NCBI RefSeq assembly: GCF_024171925.1
Contig: NZ_JAMTCO010000013.1
Coordinates: forward strand, 124,001 to 188,000
Length of the DNA: 64,000 bases
Direction: 5' to 3'
Origin: Actinokineospora diospyrosa
Lineage (GTDB): Bacteria > Actinomycetota > Actinomycetes > Mycobacteriales > Pseudonocardiaceae
Part shown: positions 55,251-64,000 of the stretch, in pieces
Layout of the letters: each line of letters opens with the position of its first letter
How positions within the stretch are numbered: position 1 is the first letter of the stretch
Program-made: the position numbers and the translations under genes
Notes under the pieces: model-generated
Database searches by the model: none
What the model saw: the letters and a program-made list of their open reading frames with translations, nothing else
Told to the model about the DNA's origin: nothing

Positions 55251-55355
55251 CTACCAGGCCTTGTGCCAGTAGATGGCGTTCATAGCCGCACGGATCGGAG
55301 CGGCGCCGTTGCGGTTGTGACGCCAACCGGAACGGTCGCCGTTTCGGTAGTTCAT
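55251..55355 (-). CDS. 34-residue Asn/Arg/Trp-rich peptide gene
   Basis: ATG 55355 is preceded by a GGGGGG run about 6 nt upstream; TAG at 55251. The peptide begins MNYRNGDRSGWRHNRNG, then APIRAAMNAIYWHKAW. It has net positive charge and aromatic residues and no signal peptide or membrane helix. A perfect terminator follows. The antisense strand has no good frame here. No homologue is known to me. It could be a small regulator, a nucleic-acid-binding peptide or a precursor peptide. Confidence 0.5.
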   Translation of the reverse strand: MNYRNGDRSGWRHNRNGAAPIRAAMNAIYWHKAW

Positions 55356-55530
55356 GCGGAACCCCCCGGTCGTTGTGGTGCGCAGGTCGCTATGACCGAG
55401 GAGACCGTTCCAGGCGTAGCGGACGAGGTGTTGAGCATCGACGCCTACTGGGCCGACAACGCTGTCGAAGTACGAGGAAATCAGCGTCCAATCGGTGCCC
55501 TGTTCGGCCTGCGGCAGGGTGGGCCCAAGC

Positions 55531-55722
55531 CGGTTCAGGAATCTCGAAGGGCGGGTGGTCGGGATCTGTGACTTCCAACAGGATCGCGCCGGTACCGTTG
55601 GGCGCCACGGCCAGTGTTCGCCCGTCTGGTGACCACGCCGCGGGCGTGCCGTTCGGTATCCGGGCGGGCAGTCTCGGCCAAGACCGGATCAAAACCTGGT
55701 CGCCCTCAACTACCGAGACCTG
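55531..55722 (-). pseudogene. Possible WD40/beta-propeller fragment
   Basis: One frame reads LIRSWPRLPARIPNGTPAAW, then SPDGRTLAVAPNGTGAILLE and VTDPDHPPFEI, which looks like one or two WD40 blades (AWSPDGRTLAVA). It has no start and no continuation. Flanking sequence from 55356 to 56074 otherwise holds nothing supported. It may come from an nSTAND-WD40 gene like the one at 59034. Confidence 0.4.
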
Positions 55723-56074
55723 GGCCCTCCGCCCACGACGAGCCGTTCTCCCGCCTGCTGGAGTCCATCGTGGACGACCTGACCCTAGAGGACATCGGCG
55801 TACTGACCGTCGAACGAGACTAGTTCGTCCCGCCACGCTCGTCGGGCGCGCCAGTCCCGCCACTGTTCCCAACGGCCCCTGCGAAGACACCCACGGCCTC
55901 AGCCTCCTGTCGCTGTGCGCCAGGACCCTGCTGCAAGGCATCAACCGCAAGCTTGACGTGGGTCAGTGGAACGACTGAGCCAGTGAACTTGTGCGGTAGG
56001 GCGGCAGGGGAATCGTGGGCGGTGGCGGTACAGGAGCGTGGTCAGTCGAGGGCGTCCACGGTGCCCGGTATGCC

Positions 56075-58699
56075 CTAGCCGATGGTGAAGGTGAGGCTGT
56101 CGGGTTCTGGCTTCAGTGTCTCGTAGTAGTTCCGGTCGAGGAAGGTCAGGGTGTAAGTCCCGGTGGCGGGTAGGTCGAGTTGGGTGGCGATGGCCAGTCG
56201 CGTGCGGGTTGGGGCGTCTGGGTAGAGGGCGACGTTGGCTGTGCTGTCGAATCGAAGGGTGCGGCCGTCTTGGTGTCGGGTGAGGGTGAAGTTCTCGGTG
56301 CCGAGGCCCAGGCCGCCCCTGCCGGGGGCGCCGGTCAGGTCGAAGTAGATCTTCAGCGAGCCCTTGCCCCGGTCGAGGCCGCCCGCCCACGGTCGGTCGA
56401 AGTCGGAGCCGCCGCCCTGGGCTTGGTCGTGGCTGCCTTCGGCGTAGAGGGCGGCGTCGAGCCGGAACAGGCTGTTGTAGCGGAAAGTGAGGTGGAGCCT
56501 GCCGGATTCGAGGCTTTGCTTGCTCAAGGTGACCGGCAGCGGCCCGTGCGGTACGGAAGGTCGCTGCCCGGACAGCGACACCGTGCTCGGTGCGGCGTGG
56601 TTGGACACCAGGAACTCGAGCGTCGCTTCCGCCCAGGAAAAGTCTTCGCGGACAAAGAAGGTGTAGACGACCGGAACCGCGGTGCCTCTGGGGAAGGAAG
56701 CGGACTTGTTCGTGCCGCCCCCATCCACCGCGTTCCCGTAGCGGACCTGAGCGGCCGGTGGCGAGGAGCTGGCCTCGCCCCACAGTTGGTTCTGCACCTC
56801 GGTTCGGACCTCCAGCGTCGGCTGGCCACCCGAGAGGAAGGTTCGCGCTGATTCGACCTGGATCATGAAGCCCCGGGCCAGCACGGTGGTGCCGAGATCC
56901 TGCGTGCGCTGGTCGAAGACCGGGCGGGACGAGGTCCCCGATTCCGTCGGCTTGGTCGCCCCCGTCGTGGTCGGATCCAGTGGTGCCGACGATGTGGTGC
57001 CCTCGGTCACGGTCGGCACGGGCTCCGTGGGTTCGATGTACGTCGAGGACGTGGCCGCGTCCATGGTCGGTCGGTCGGGGGTTCCGTTGGCTACGAACCA
57101 CACGGTCGACACGCCGGTCACGGCCACGGCTGCCACGGCGAGGGCCTTCCAGCCGACCACGTGCGTGCCGTGCCCCGCTGCTTGACCCGGGGACGATGTG
57201 GCGGGCTCGGGAGAATGGGGTCGCGCGGTGAGTTGTCCCGTCGCCCACAGCTGCAACACCGTGTCCGCCAGCATCCGCCCGGCCTCGACCGCCACCCCGA
57301 GCACGGCTCCCCGCGCGCCCCAACGCCCGGCCGCCGCAAGAGCGGGGCTGAGGGCGCGGGCCAGCTTCTCGACCACGGCGGGCCGATCTTGCCGCAACGC
57401 TTCTCGCGCGGCGTGCTCCAACAGAGCAGCGTCGGCGAGCACGCTCTCGGTGTCCGATCCGTGCTCGTCCACCCACTCCGCCAGGTGGTCCACCATTCGG
57501 GCCTGGAACTGCCCCGCCGGGATCACCGTTTGCACCAGCCGGGACAGCGACGGCAGGAGGCGCACGTGCGCTCCGGTGGTGTCAAGCAATCCCGCGCGCC
57601 GGAGGGCGTTCAGACCGAGCTCCGCTTGGCGGTGGCCGACGGTGCCGGACACGTGTTGCCGTGTCATCGGTGTGGGGACGGCGGCCAACTGGCTCAGGAC
57701 TTCTCTCGCCTCGGGTGCCAGGCTCCGCACCAGTGCTGCGACCAGCGACGAGCGCGCTGCGGTTCCGCCTGTCAGCCAGGCCGCGAGTGCGTCGGGGGTG
57801 AAGGTGCCTTGGTCGAGCAGGCTTGCCGCGATCGTCAGGTCACCCGGGTGACCAGCCAGCGCCGCGGCGATCCGACGCAGCGCATCGGTGGACTCCCCGC
57901 CGTTCGACAGCACCGACACCGCAGCGGTGTCGGACAACCCGCCCAGCACGACGGCCGGTTCGTCCGCGGTCGTCATGGCGGCGACGACCGCGGATCGGGG
58001 CATCGCCTTGGTCAGGACGGCGGGCTTGTGCGCGTCGGCGTCGTCGACGAACACCAGGACGCGTGCGTCGCCGAGCAGATCGGACAGGAGTTCGGCGTCG
58101 ACGAGCACGGGCTCGTCGGTGAGGTACAGTGCGTCGAGCACCGCTTGGCCGAGGTCGTCGGGGTGGATGCCGCCGCCGTCGAGGTGAATGACCCCATCGG
58201 GAAACTCGGTGGTCCAGTCCTCGTGCGCCAAGGTGCGCAACAGCGTGGTGCGGCCGGCTCCGGGTTCGCCCGCGATCATGATGTGCTTGCCTGGCGCGAT
58301 ATTCATCCGCACGGCAAGGGATTCGTCGGTGCGGCCGTGCATCGTGGTGGGGCGGGGCACCTGCGGATGGACCGGTCGGGGCCACGGGCGCAGGGTTGTC
58401 GGAGACCGCCGGTCATCGGTGACGTCGAGCACGAGGCCGCCACCGAGCGACACGCTGAGCCGCCCCGGGATCTGGTGTGGCGCGATACCCAGTTCGTACC
58501 ACGCCGTGGCGATATCCAGTGCGAACACGAAAGGACGCTCGAGCTGTTCTTGTCCGGCCGCGACGGCTTGGTCGAAGGTCAGCAGACCCTGTACCCGTCC
58601 GCGACCTTCCGGGACCGACTCGGGTAAGTCCTCGGTGAACGCGAAACCGGTGCACTCCAGAGGGATCAGCTCCTCGGAGTCGATCAGATGCCGCAGCAC
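56075..58699 (-). CDS. STAND-type NTPase with transmembrane helix and extracytoplasmic domain
   Basis: 874 residues from GTG 58699. A helical/beta N-terminal region of about 110 residues is followed by an AAA/STAND ATPase: P-loop IAGEPGAGRTTLLR, Walker B RVLVFVDDAD, LGGLSD, a Leu-rich arm and winged helix (LSQLAAVPTPM). One transmembrane helix (about residues 518-536), a Thr/Ser/Pro-rich linker, then an exterior beta-sandwich-like domain of about 270 residues (VESARTFLSGGQPTLEVRTE onward, ending PDSLTFTIG). This is an outside-in signal layout. It follows a lipase relic that may once have been its N-terminal domain or partner. Confidence 0.75.
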   Translation of the reverse strand: MLRHLIDSEELIPLECTGFAFTEDLPESVPEGRGRVQGLLTFDQAVAAGQEQLERPFVFALDIATAWYELGIAPHQIPGRLSVSLGGGLVLDVTDDRRSPTTLRPWPRPVHPQVPRPTTMHGRTDESLAVRMNIAPGKHIMIAGEPGAGRTTLLRTLAHEDWTTEFPDGVIHLDGGGIHPDDLGQAVLDALYLTDEPVLVDAELLSDLLGDARVLVFVDDADAHKPAVLTKAMPRSAVVAAMTTADEPAVVLGGLSDTAAVSVLSNGGESTDALRRIAAALAGHPGDLTIAASLLDQGTFTPDALAAWLTGGTAARSSLVAALVRSLAPEAREVLSQLAAVPTPMTRQHVSGTVGHRQAELGLNALRRAGLLDTTGAHVRLLPSLSRLVQTVIPAGQFQARMVDHLAEWVDEHGSDTESVLADAALLEHAAREALRQDRPAVVEKLARALSPALAAAGRWGARGAVLGVAVEAGRMLADTVLQLWATGQLTARPHSPEPATSSPGQAAGHGTHVVGWKALAVAAVAVTGVSTVWFVANGTPDRPTMDAATSSTYIEPTEPVPTVTEGTTSSAPLDPTTTGATKPTESGTSSRPVFDQRTQDLGTTVLARGFMIQVESARTFLSGGQPTLEVRTEVQNQLWGEASSSPPAAQVRYGNAVDGGGTNKSASFPRGTAVPVVYTFFVREDFSWAEATLEFLVSNHAAPSTVSLSGQRPSVPHGPLPVTLSKQSLESGRLHLTFRYNSLFRLDAALYAEGSHDQAQGGGSDFDRPWAGGLDRGKGSLKIYFDLTGAPGRGGLGLGTENFTLTRHQDGRTLRFDSTANVALYPDAPTRTRLAIATQLDLPATGTYTLTFLDRNYYETLKPEPDSLTFTIG

Positions 58700-58985
58700 T
58701 TCCTGGTCCTGCAGTGCTCGTGTCCACCGAGAACCGTCGCCCAGTAGCGTGCGATCAACCCGCCCATGCTGTGCGCGAGGACGATGACCTTCGCGTCACG
58801 CGCGCCGCTGTACTCCCGCCAGGTGGGGAGAGCGCGGCGCACGAACCGGTCCAACTGCCCGGCGATCACACGCAGGTCACAGCGCCAGTCGTACGGGAAC
58901 GGGACGAAGTTCGCGGGCGCGGTCCCCCGGGATTGACCTCGGCGACCGCGAACGTGCTGGCTAAAGTGTACGTCCGTCCGGCGGG
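58690..58985 (-). pseudogene. LCAT/PGAP1-like lipase relic
   Basis: Reads FAVAEVNPGGP, then after a frameshift NFVPFPYDWRCDLRVIAGQL, and KVIVLAHSMGGLIARYW with the nucleophile elbow HSMGG. It stops soon after. LCAT-type lipases have this order (NPG...PYDWR...HSMGG). N- and C-terminal parts are missing. It runs into the start of the STAND NTPase gene. Confidence 0.7.
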
Positions 58986-59033
58986 TTCCCGGAGCGGTTG
59001 GTACACCATCGGGTACGTCCAGGTTCCCCTAGA

Positions 59034-61865
59034 TCACGGACAGGGAGACCGGTAGTCCAACTCCGGAACGTAGCGCTCCCACTGCTCGTCGGTGATCCTT
59101 GGATGCGCCCGCTCGCACAACCCCTTGATGGCAATTTCCACGTCCACGACGACGTAGCGCAGGCCGTCTGGCTGTGCGATCACCACGCCAGTCCCGTCAG
59201 GGCTGAAGGCGAATGGGGCGACGTTCGAGGAGACGGCCAGGGTGGCGACCTGCTGGGGATTGCCAGGGTCAGCCACATCCCAGATGTGGACCGCCTGTTG
59301 CGCGGACACCGTCAGGAGGCGCCCGTCCGGGCTGAAGATACCTGGCGCTTTACCGGGTATCCGGGCGAGCTCTCGTGGCGGTCCCGCGATATCCACGATG
59401 GAAATACCCATGCCCTCCTCTCCGCCGGTTGCGAGGATCGGACGAGTCAGGGCGACGGCTGACCAACCCACGGGGATTGGCGGATCGGAGACAGGACTTC
59501 TGAGCGGCTTGTCGAGATCGGACAAGTCCCACATGTGCAACCCGTCCTGGCTGAACGACTGGATGAGGTCTCCGTCAGCGGTGAACTGCACGGTAGACTG
59601 GTCGGATGTAATCTGCCCCCGCTGCCGGGGATGGGCTGGGTCGGAGATGTCGATGATCGTGATCTGTGAACTGGGCGATGACGTGTTGTCCGATTCCGCA
59701 GGGTACGCGATCTCCTGAGCAACCATCACTGGGTGCGCCGGGCTGAAAGAGACATGTGTGCGGTAGAGATTTCCCACTCGTGTGGTCATGGTAGCCAGTG
59801 TCGCCAGCCGCAACGGATTCCCGAGATCCAGGAGATGTACTACACCGCTGGAGGTGGTCACGAGCATCAGCGGCGCATGGGGGCTCACGACCATCTCCGT
59901 GATGTCCTCTGGAGCGTCGACGTCGACCATCAAGAACGGGTAAGGTGACCCCGCGCTATCGCCTGCCTTCAGGCGCCCGTTCTCAAGCAGGTACAGCCAA
60001 CGCCCATCGGGGTGGAATCCAGCCGTGACGAACTCGTTCGACGAACCTCACCCATCAGCGTTGTGCTGTGCCTCCAGGTCCAAGACCGCACTACGAGTCA
60101 TGACACCAGGCTGAATGTGGTGCGCGGTGAGAGCGAGCTGACTCGCCAGTGATAGGTCCGTGGAACGCAATGACCTCGCGTCGTTCACCAGCCGCTGAAC
60201 CATAGCCTCCTGCTTGCCTGATGCGTTGTCCTGGGCCGTGCGCACGGTGTACAAGGTCGCAGCAAGGAGGACGATGACCACGATCGCGACCGCGCCGAAG
60301 ATGCGGTACCTCCGCCCGCGCGCGGCGCTCTGCGCAGCGGCCACGAACCGCTGTTCCTTGGCGCTCATCAAGTGCCGACGGGTACGGAGGAGTCCAACGG
60401 CGCGGCTCAGGAGCACGCCACGGTAGAGGGCAGCCGGATCTCTCCCGAGGTCTTCCCACATGTGCGCGGCATCAGCCACTTGACGGTGGGCAAGCAACGC
60501 AGCGCGGTCCTCAGTGAGCCACCCCCGCAGGCGGGGCCAGTGGGCGATCAGGGCTTCGTGCGCCAACTCCACGCTGTCTCGGTCGACGGTCACCAAGCGA
60601 GCACGTGCAAGGAGATTGATCACCGACAGAACAGCGGGGTCGATCCACTCTTCGAGACCCGCCCGGCGTTTGGTGTCGTCGCCGCTGTCGTTGAGAACCA
60701 CCAAACGCACGAAGACGTCCTCGGCGATCCGCCGGTGGTGCTCGTCAAGCCTGTCGAACGCCGATTCCGCTGTACGGACCACTGCGTGGTCGATGCCCCC
60801 CGCAGCCTCGTAGCCCGCGAGGGTCAGCGTCATCCCCCGTCGTCGGTGCCAGGTCTCGAGCACGGCGTGAGAGAGCAGGGGCAACACACCCGCCCGCCCG
60901 GTGGTGTCGACGATCAGCCTGGTGACCAGGTCGGCTTCCAGTTGGTAGCCGTTCACCGCAGCGGGCTTGACGATAGCCCGCCGAAGTTCCTCGGGCGTCA
61001 TCGGCCCGAGCAGGACCTGGCTGTCTCGGAGCGCGTCGACAAGTTCACCGTGTTCTCCGCACCGGCCGTAGAAGTCCGCGCGAACCCCAAGGATGACTCG
61101 ACACCGACTGCCCGGGGCATGGGCGACTTCGACGAGGGCTCGGATGAACCAGGCGCACTCTGCCAGATTGGCGCAGAGAGTGAACACTTCCTCGAACTGG
61201 TCGACGATCAGCAGGAGGTCATGGCCCTCGCGCGTAATGGACCGCATGCGTACCGCGATGTTGGCCGGGTCTGCCCGGAACTCCTCGGCAATCTGCACGG
61301 GTGATTCCATGCAGCGCGCGGCCACGTGGACAGCCCACTCCTCAAGCGGCTGAGCGCCAGGGCTGAAAACGACGACGTCTTCCTCGCAGGCTGGCGCCAC
61401 GCCGGCCCGGAGAACAGAGGTCTTGCCCGCACCGGAAGCACCGAACAGCCCAACCAGTCGCTTATCGCGGATCAGGTCGAGCACCTCCCGAACTACGCGT
61501 TCGCGACCGAAGAACAGTTTCGAATCGGATTCGTCGAACGCAACAAGCCCTCGATAGGGGGCTTGTTCGCTTGCTACTGTCGCACGCTCGTCCGCTGTGG
61601 CAAGGTGAGCGGCTGCGTGACGCCAGCGCCGCTCCCACTCCTCGACGTTGCCGCTGCAAGCGCGAACATACGCTGTTGTCACCGCCAAGGTCGGGAGCTT
61701 CTGGCCGCTGGCCGCCGCAGCGAGCGAGGTGACGGAGTAATGCGCGGCGGCGCTCAACGCTCGGTAAGTCGGATCGCCCGCAGTCTTGCGCAGGGCACGC
61801 AGTCCGCGGGCGAACTCGGCCAGTACCTCGTCTTCCGAGGTCACTGGGCGTTCTGATCTGGGCAC
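59034..61865 (-). CDS. nSTAND-WD40 protein with in-frame TGA
   Basis: GTG 61865 has GGGAGAG upstream. Codons 1-605 encode an XRE-like N-terminal helix-turn-helix (LRALRKTAGDPTYRALSAAA), an nSTAND1 ATPase (GLFGASGAGKTSVLR; LLLIVDQFEEVF) and one transmembrane helix (AVAIVVIVLLAATLYTV). TGA at 60048-60050 then interrupts, but the same frame continues through 59034: FVTAGFHPDGRWLYLLENG, then WD40 blades, to the typical end YVPELDYRSPCP. Without the stop the protein would be 943 residues, normal for the family. It is a nonsense mutation, UGA readthrough, or a base error. As it stands the propeller is lost. Confidence 0.8.
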
Positions 61866-62343
61866 TTCTCTCCCAACCTGTCCGCGTCACGTTGTCCACA
61901 CGCGCTGACCCGATCACGGACAACATCCGCATGCTACTCATCTGGACGCGGGAGCTGAATGGGAACGATGTGTTCCACCCGTTCAGACTACCGTGCCGAT
62001 CTCGGAGTGAAATGAAACCGGCAGCGAACTAATGGTGGATAGCCGTTCCCGAGACATGAGCTCATTCGGAGCTCTCATCAATCGCCACTACCGGGCGCCC
62101 GCCGCGGACGCGGTGGCGTTAGGTGCGGGTGAAGAGAAGAAGGGCATCCGCGGGGCCCCTATTTCGCCCCTGGTTCTGCGCGATCGTGGCGAACCTGGCG
62201 CGCAATATGCATCGCGCACACCACCGCGCCGCAACCCGGATCGCCGTTTGGCGGCGCAACCCGCACAACTCCGAGTCGCCGACCCACAAGCCCAGCCCCG
62301 CAGCAGCATCGGCGAGGTACAGGCACCTGCGGGGTTCCAGGAC
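61866..62343. other. Gene-free stretch
   Basis: Promoter region of the nSTAND gene plus sequence without a supported frame. Confidence 0.4.
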
Positions 62344-62420
62344 TCACGGGCGTGTAAGGCGGTCATGTGGCACTCGACGAATGATGGACCCGTTGGCCCG
62401 AGCCCGAGCAGCCGGGGCAT

Positions 62421-62988
62421 CTATTCCGAAGCGCGTCCAGCACGACACCTCACCTTCTCGCCGCTCGTGGTGGCCGCGCGTAGCAGATCGGGGCCTAGGC
62501 GCGACGGGATGACTTGGCGTTGGAAGGTGCGTCTCGTGCCTGAGCCGGGGAAGCGGCTCACCATGACCACCGGCAGGTCGGAGCCGCCGAGTTGCTTCCA
62601 GTTGGTGATGTTGCCCGCGTAGAGTTGCTGAACCTGGTCCAACGTCAGGTCGGCGACATTGGTATGGCGGTCGACCACGAGGGTGAACAGGAGAAAGGCG
62701 ACAGGCCGTGGCACCAGCGCTGTCTGAAGGTCGTCTTTCGGTCCGTCGGCGAAAGGCGACCATGGGCGGAGACCCACCACCGTCGACCTTCTGCTTGGCC
62801 AGCTTCTCCATGCCCGCGGAGCTGCCTCTGAAGTCGAAGGTGAAATCAGCACCGCCGCACACCGCCTCGTAGCGGGCAGCGGCGTCACGCACGACCTCCT
62901 CGAACGCTGTCGAGCCAACCAGGTCAACCGTTCCGCTAGCACAGTCGATCGGGGCACCGGGATCGAGGGCGTGTCCGACCGTTGCCCA
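62421..62988 (-). pseudogene. PstS-like substrate-binding protein relic
   Basis: In one frame: DPGAPIDCASGTVDLVGSTA and DAAARYEAVCGGADFTFDFR. In another: PRPVAFLLFTLVVDRHTNVA, LTLDQVQQLYAGNITNWKQL and PGSGTRRTFQRQV. These are consecutive parts of a periplasmic-binding-like domain found in actinomycete membrane proteins. A frameshift near 62770 and a missing end make it non-functional. Confidence 0.7.
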
Positions 62989-63227
62989 TCCGGAGGTGGG
63001 CGGTCATTTCATGTGACGGTGGCCTGTGCGGGTTGGGCGGAGTGGATGGCCGTAGGCGCGTCGTGAGTTTCGCTTGTAGGGCACGAATGTCGCGAATCTC
63101 TGCGCTGAATGTGGCGGTGTCGACGAGGAGGGCTTGCACCGCTGGTGGGAGGTCGGCGCGGTCGAGTCCGTCGTCGGGTGCTCCGGGACGAGCTACTTCG
63201 CCACCCCCGACCCGGTCGATGTGGGCG

Positions 63228-63569
63228 GCGCTACCGAGGTGGGCCTACACCGACCTCGACATCGGCGGCGTGATCATCCAGGAGGGCGAGATGGTGCTAC
63301 TCGGCCTCGCCCACGCCAACGTCGACCCGCACCTCGTCGGTGACCACCAGGGCTTCGACGTGACCCGTGAAGCCAACCGCCACCTGACTTTCGGCCACGG
63401 CAAGCACTTCTGCGCCGGAGCGCCACTCGCCCGACTCGAACTAGACGTCCTGTTCGCCCGCGTCGTCCAACGCTTCCCCGGCCTGACCCTCGCGGTGCCA
63501 CTGAACGAACTCGAACCCCGCGACAACCTCCTCACCGGCGGCCTGAACGCACTTCCCGTGACCTGGTAG
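63228..63569 (+). pseudogene. C-terminal relic of a cytochrome P450
   Basis: Begins RWAYTDLDIGGVIIQEGEMV and contains NRHLTFGHGKHFCAGAPLAR, the heme-thiolate loop with its cysteine, ending NALPVTW. About 114 residues remain; the oxygen-activation helix and everything before are absent. The heme region itself is intact. Confidence 0.8.
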
Positions 63570-63679
63570 CCCTTACCTCAGAACAAAGTCGAGGGCTCAG
63601 CGGCTCAGGCTCAGACAACTTCTCGAGAGGACGGTGTGCTCCGCGCCCTGTCGTCTGCCTGGATCCCTCGGTGATCCCG

Positions 63680-63717
63680 GATCCTGAGCGCTGGGGCGCG
63701 TCCCAGCGCTCAGGATC
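63680..63717 (-). terminator. Perfect 16-bp terminator hairpin
   Basis: Arms 63680-63695 and 63702-63717 (GATCCTGAGCGCTGGG and exact complement), 6-nt loop, 57 nt beyond the stop of the lectin gene; it also lies after the P450 relic. Confidence 0.9.
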
Positions 63718-63774
63718 GACCGCGACAGTGTCGATATCGGCTGTCAGACAGGCGATCCGACCGTTAAGGCGAGG

Positions 63775-64000
63775 TCAGGACAGGTCCCAGCGCTGGCTCG
63801 CACCGCCGTTGCAGGTGAACACGCCCACGGTGGTGCCGTTGGCGTACGACGCGACGTCGATGCACACCGAGTAGCCGCTGCCGTAGCTGTAAATCTGCTG
63901 GCCGTTCACACCGCCGAAGACCCACTGCTGGCTGCTCACGCTGCTGCAGGGGTAGAGCCCCACGGGCGTGCCCGGCGCGTACGAGCCGAGGTCGAGGCAC
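63775..64000 (-). CDS. Ricin-type beta-trefoil lectin domain protein (C-terminal part)
   Basis: The window cuts the gene. About 74 C-terminal residues are visible: LDLGSYAPGTPVGLYPCS, SQQWVFGG, SVCIDVASYANGTTVGVFTC and GGASQRWDLS. These are two QxW-type repeats of a carbohydrate-binding beta-trefoil, with paired cysteines. Such modules are normally at the C-terminus of secreted glycoside hydrolases or proteases; the catalytic part must lie to the right of the window. Confidence 0.9.
   Translation of the reverse strand, partial: CLDLGSYAPGTPVGLYPCSSVSSQQWVFGGVNGQQIYSYGSGYSVCIDVASYANGTTVGVFTCNGGASQRWDLS

Noticed and set aside
55941-57476. 511-codon minus frame overlapping the STAND NTPase
   Set aside because: Out-of-frame shadow, Arg/Pro-rich, no ribosome site.

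Overview
The window is very GC-rich DNA with strong G/C third-position bias, GTG/TTG starts, leaderless promoters and families typical of actinomycetes (NarL- and OmpR-type two-component pairs, NB-ARC/TPR regulators, a NERD-kinase of the PglW type, secreted lectin and RTX proteins). A filamentous member of the Pseudonocardiales or Streptomyces-like group is the best guess. Genus is not determinable from this sequence alone.

Layout. 0.4-13 kb is orderly and mostly intact: an SDR oxidoreductase; a translationally coupled PLP enzyme (SbnA/cysteine-synthase type) plus MFS exporter; a phosphodiester-glycosidase membrane protein; an OmpR-type two-component system with a 28-residue membrane peptide, divergent from a DedA-PAP2 phosphatase pair; a secreted hydrolase; and a leaderless NarL-type two-component system. 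13-27 kb carries a secreted trypsin-like protease with fibronectin-like repeats, a membrane-anchored PglW-like NERD/kinase protein, a MerR/B12-type regulator, a large hybrid histidine kinase and an exported amidase.

28-46 kb is an accessory block rich in NLR-like signalling NTPases. An NB-ARC/TPR protein and a membrane NACHT protein lie in tandem, and a second NB-ARC/TPR protein (frameshifted) lies further on. All three begin with a short G-x-VQ-x-G type segment like the amyloid (RHIM/BASS-like) signalling motifs known on bacterial NLR-like proteins. Beside the tandem pair is a divergent two-gene unit, a small membrane protein plus a multi-spanning M48 metalloprotease with an external beta-rich tail, whose base composition looks more AT-rich. 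A decayed NACHT gene, a methyltransferase (frameshifted), a SWIM-zinc protein and a glycosyltransferase fill the rest. This block is the best candidate for an undescribed defence or cell-fate system.

46-64 kb mixes intact genes (DUF4203 and HdeD-like membrane proteins, a YVTN-IPT-DUF11-RTX secreted protein, a STAND-NTPase with a transmembrane and exterior domain, an nSTAND/WD40 protein split by one in-frame TGA, a ricin-type lectin at the edge) with many gene relics: an IS transposase fused to an XRE-regulator tail, RsbQ/RsbP, an FAD oxidoreductase, a RsbW-like ATPase, an LCAT-like lipase, a PstS-like binding protein and a P450. Earlier relics include an NRPS carrier-protein piece, an SDR piece, a SARP regulator and a HEPN piece. 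Two short peptide genes (20.7 and 55.3 kb), each followed by a perfect terminator hairpin, are easily missed.

No rRNA, tRNA or CRISPR array was recognised.
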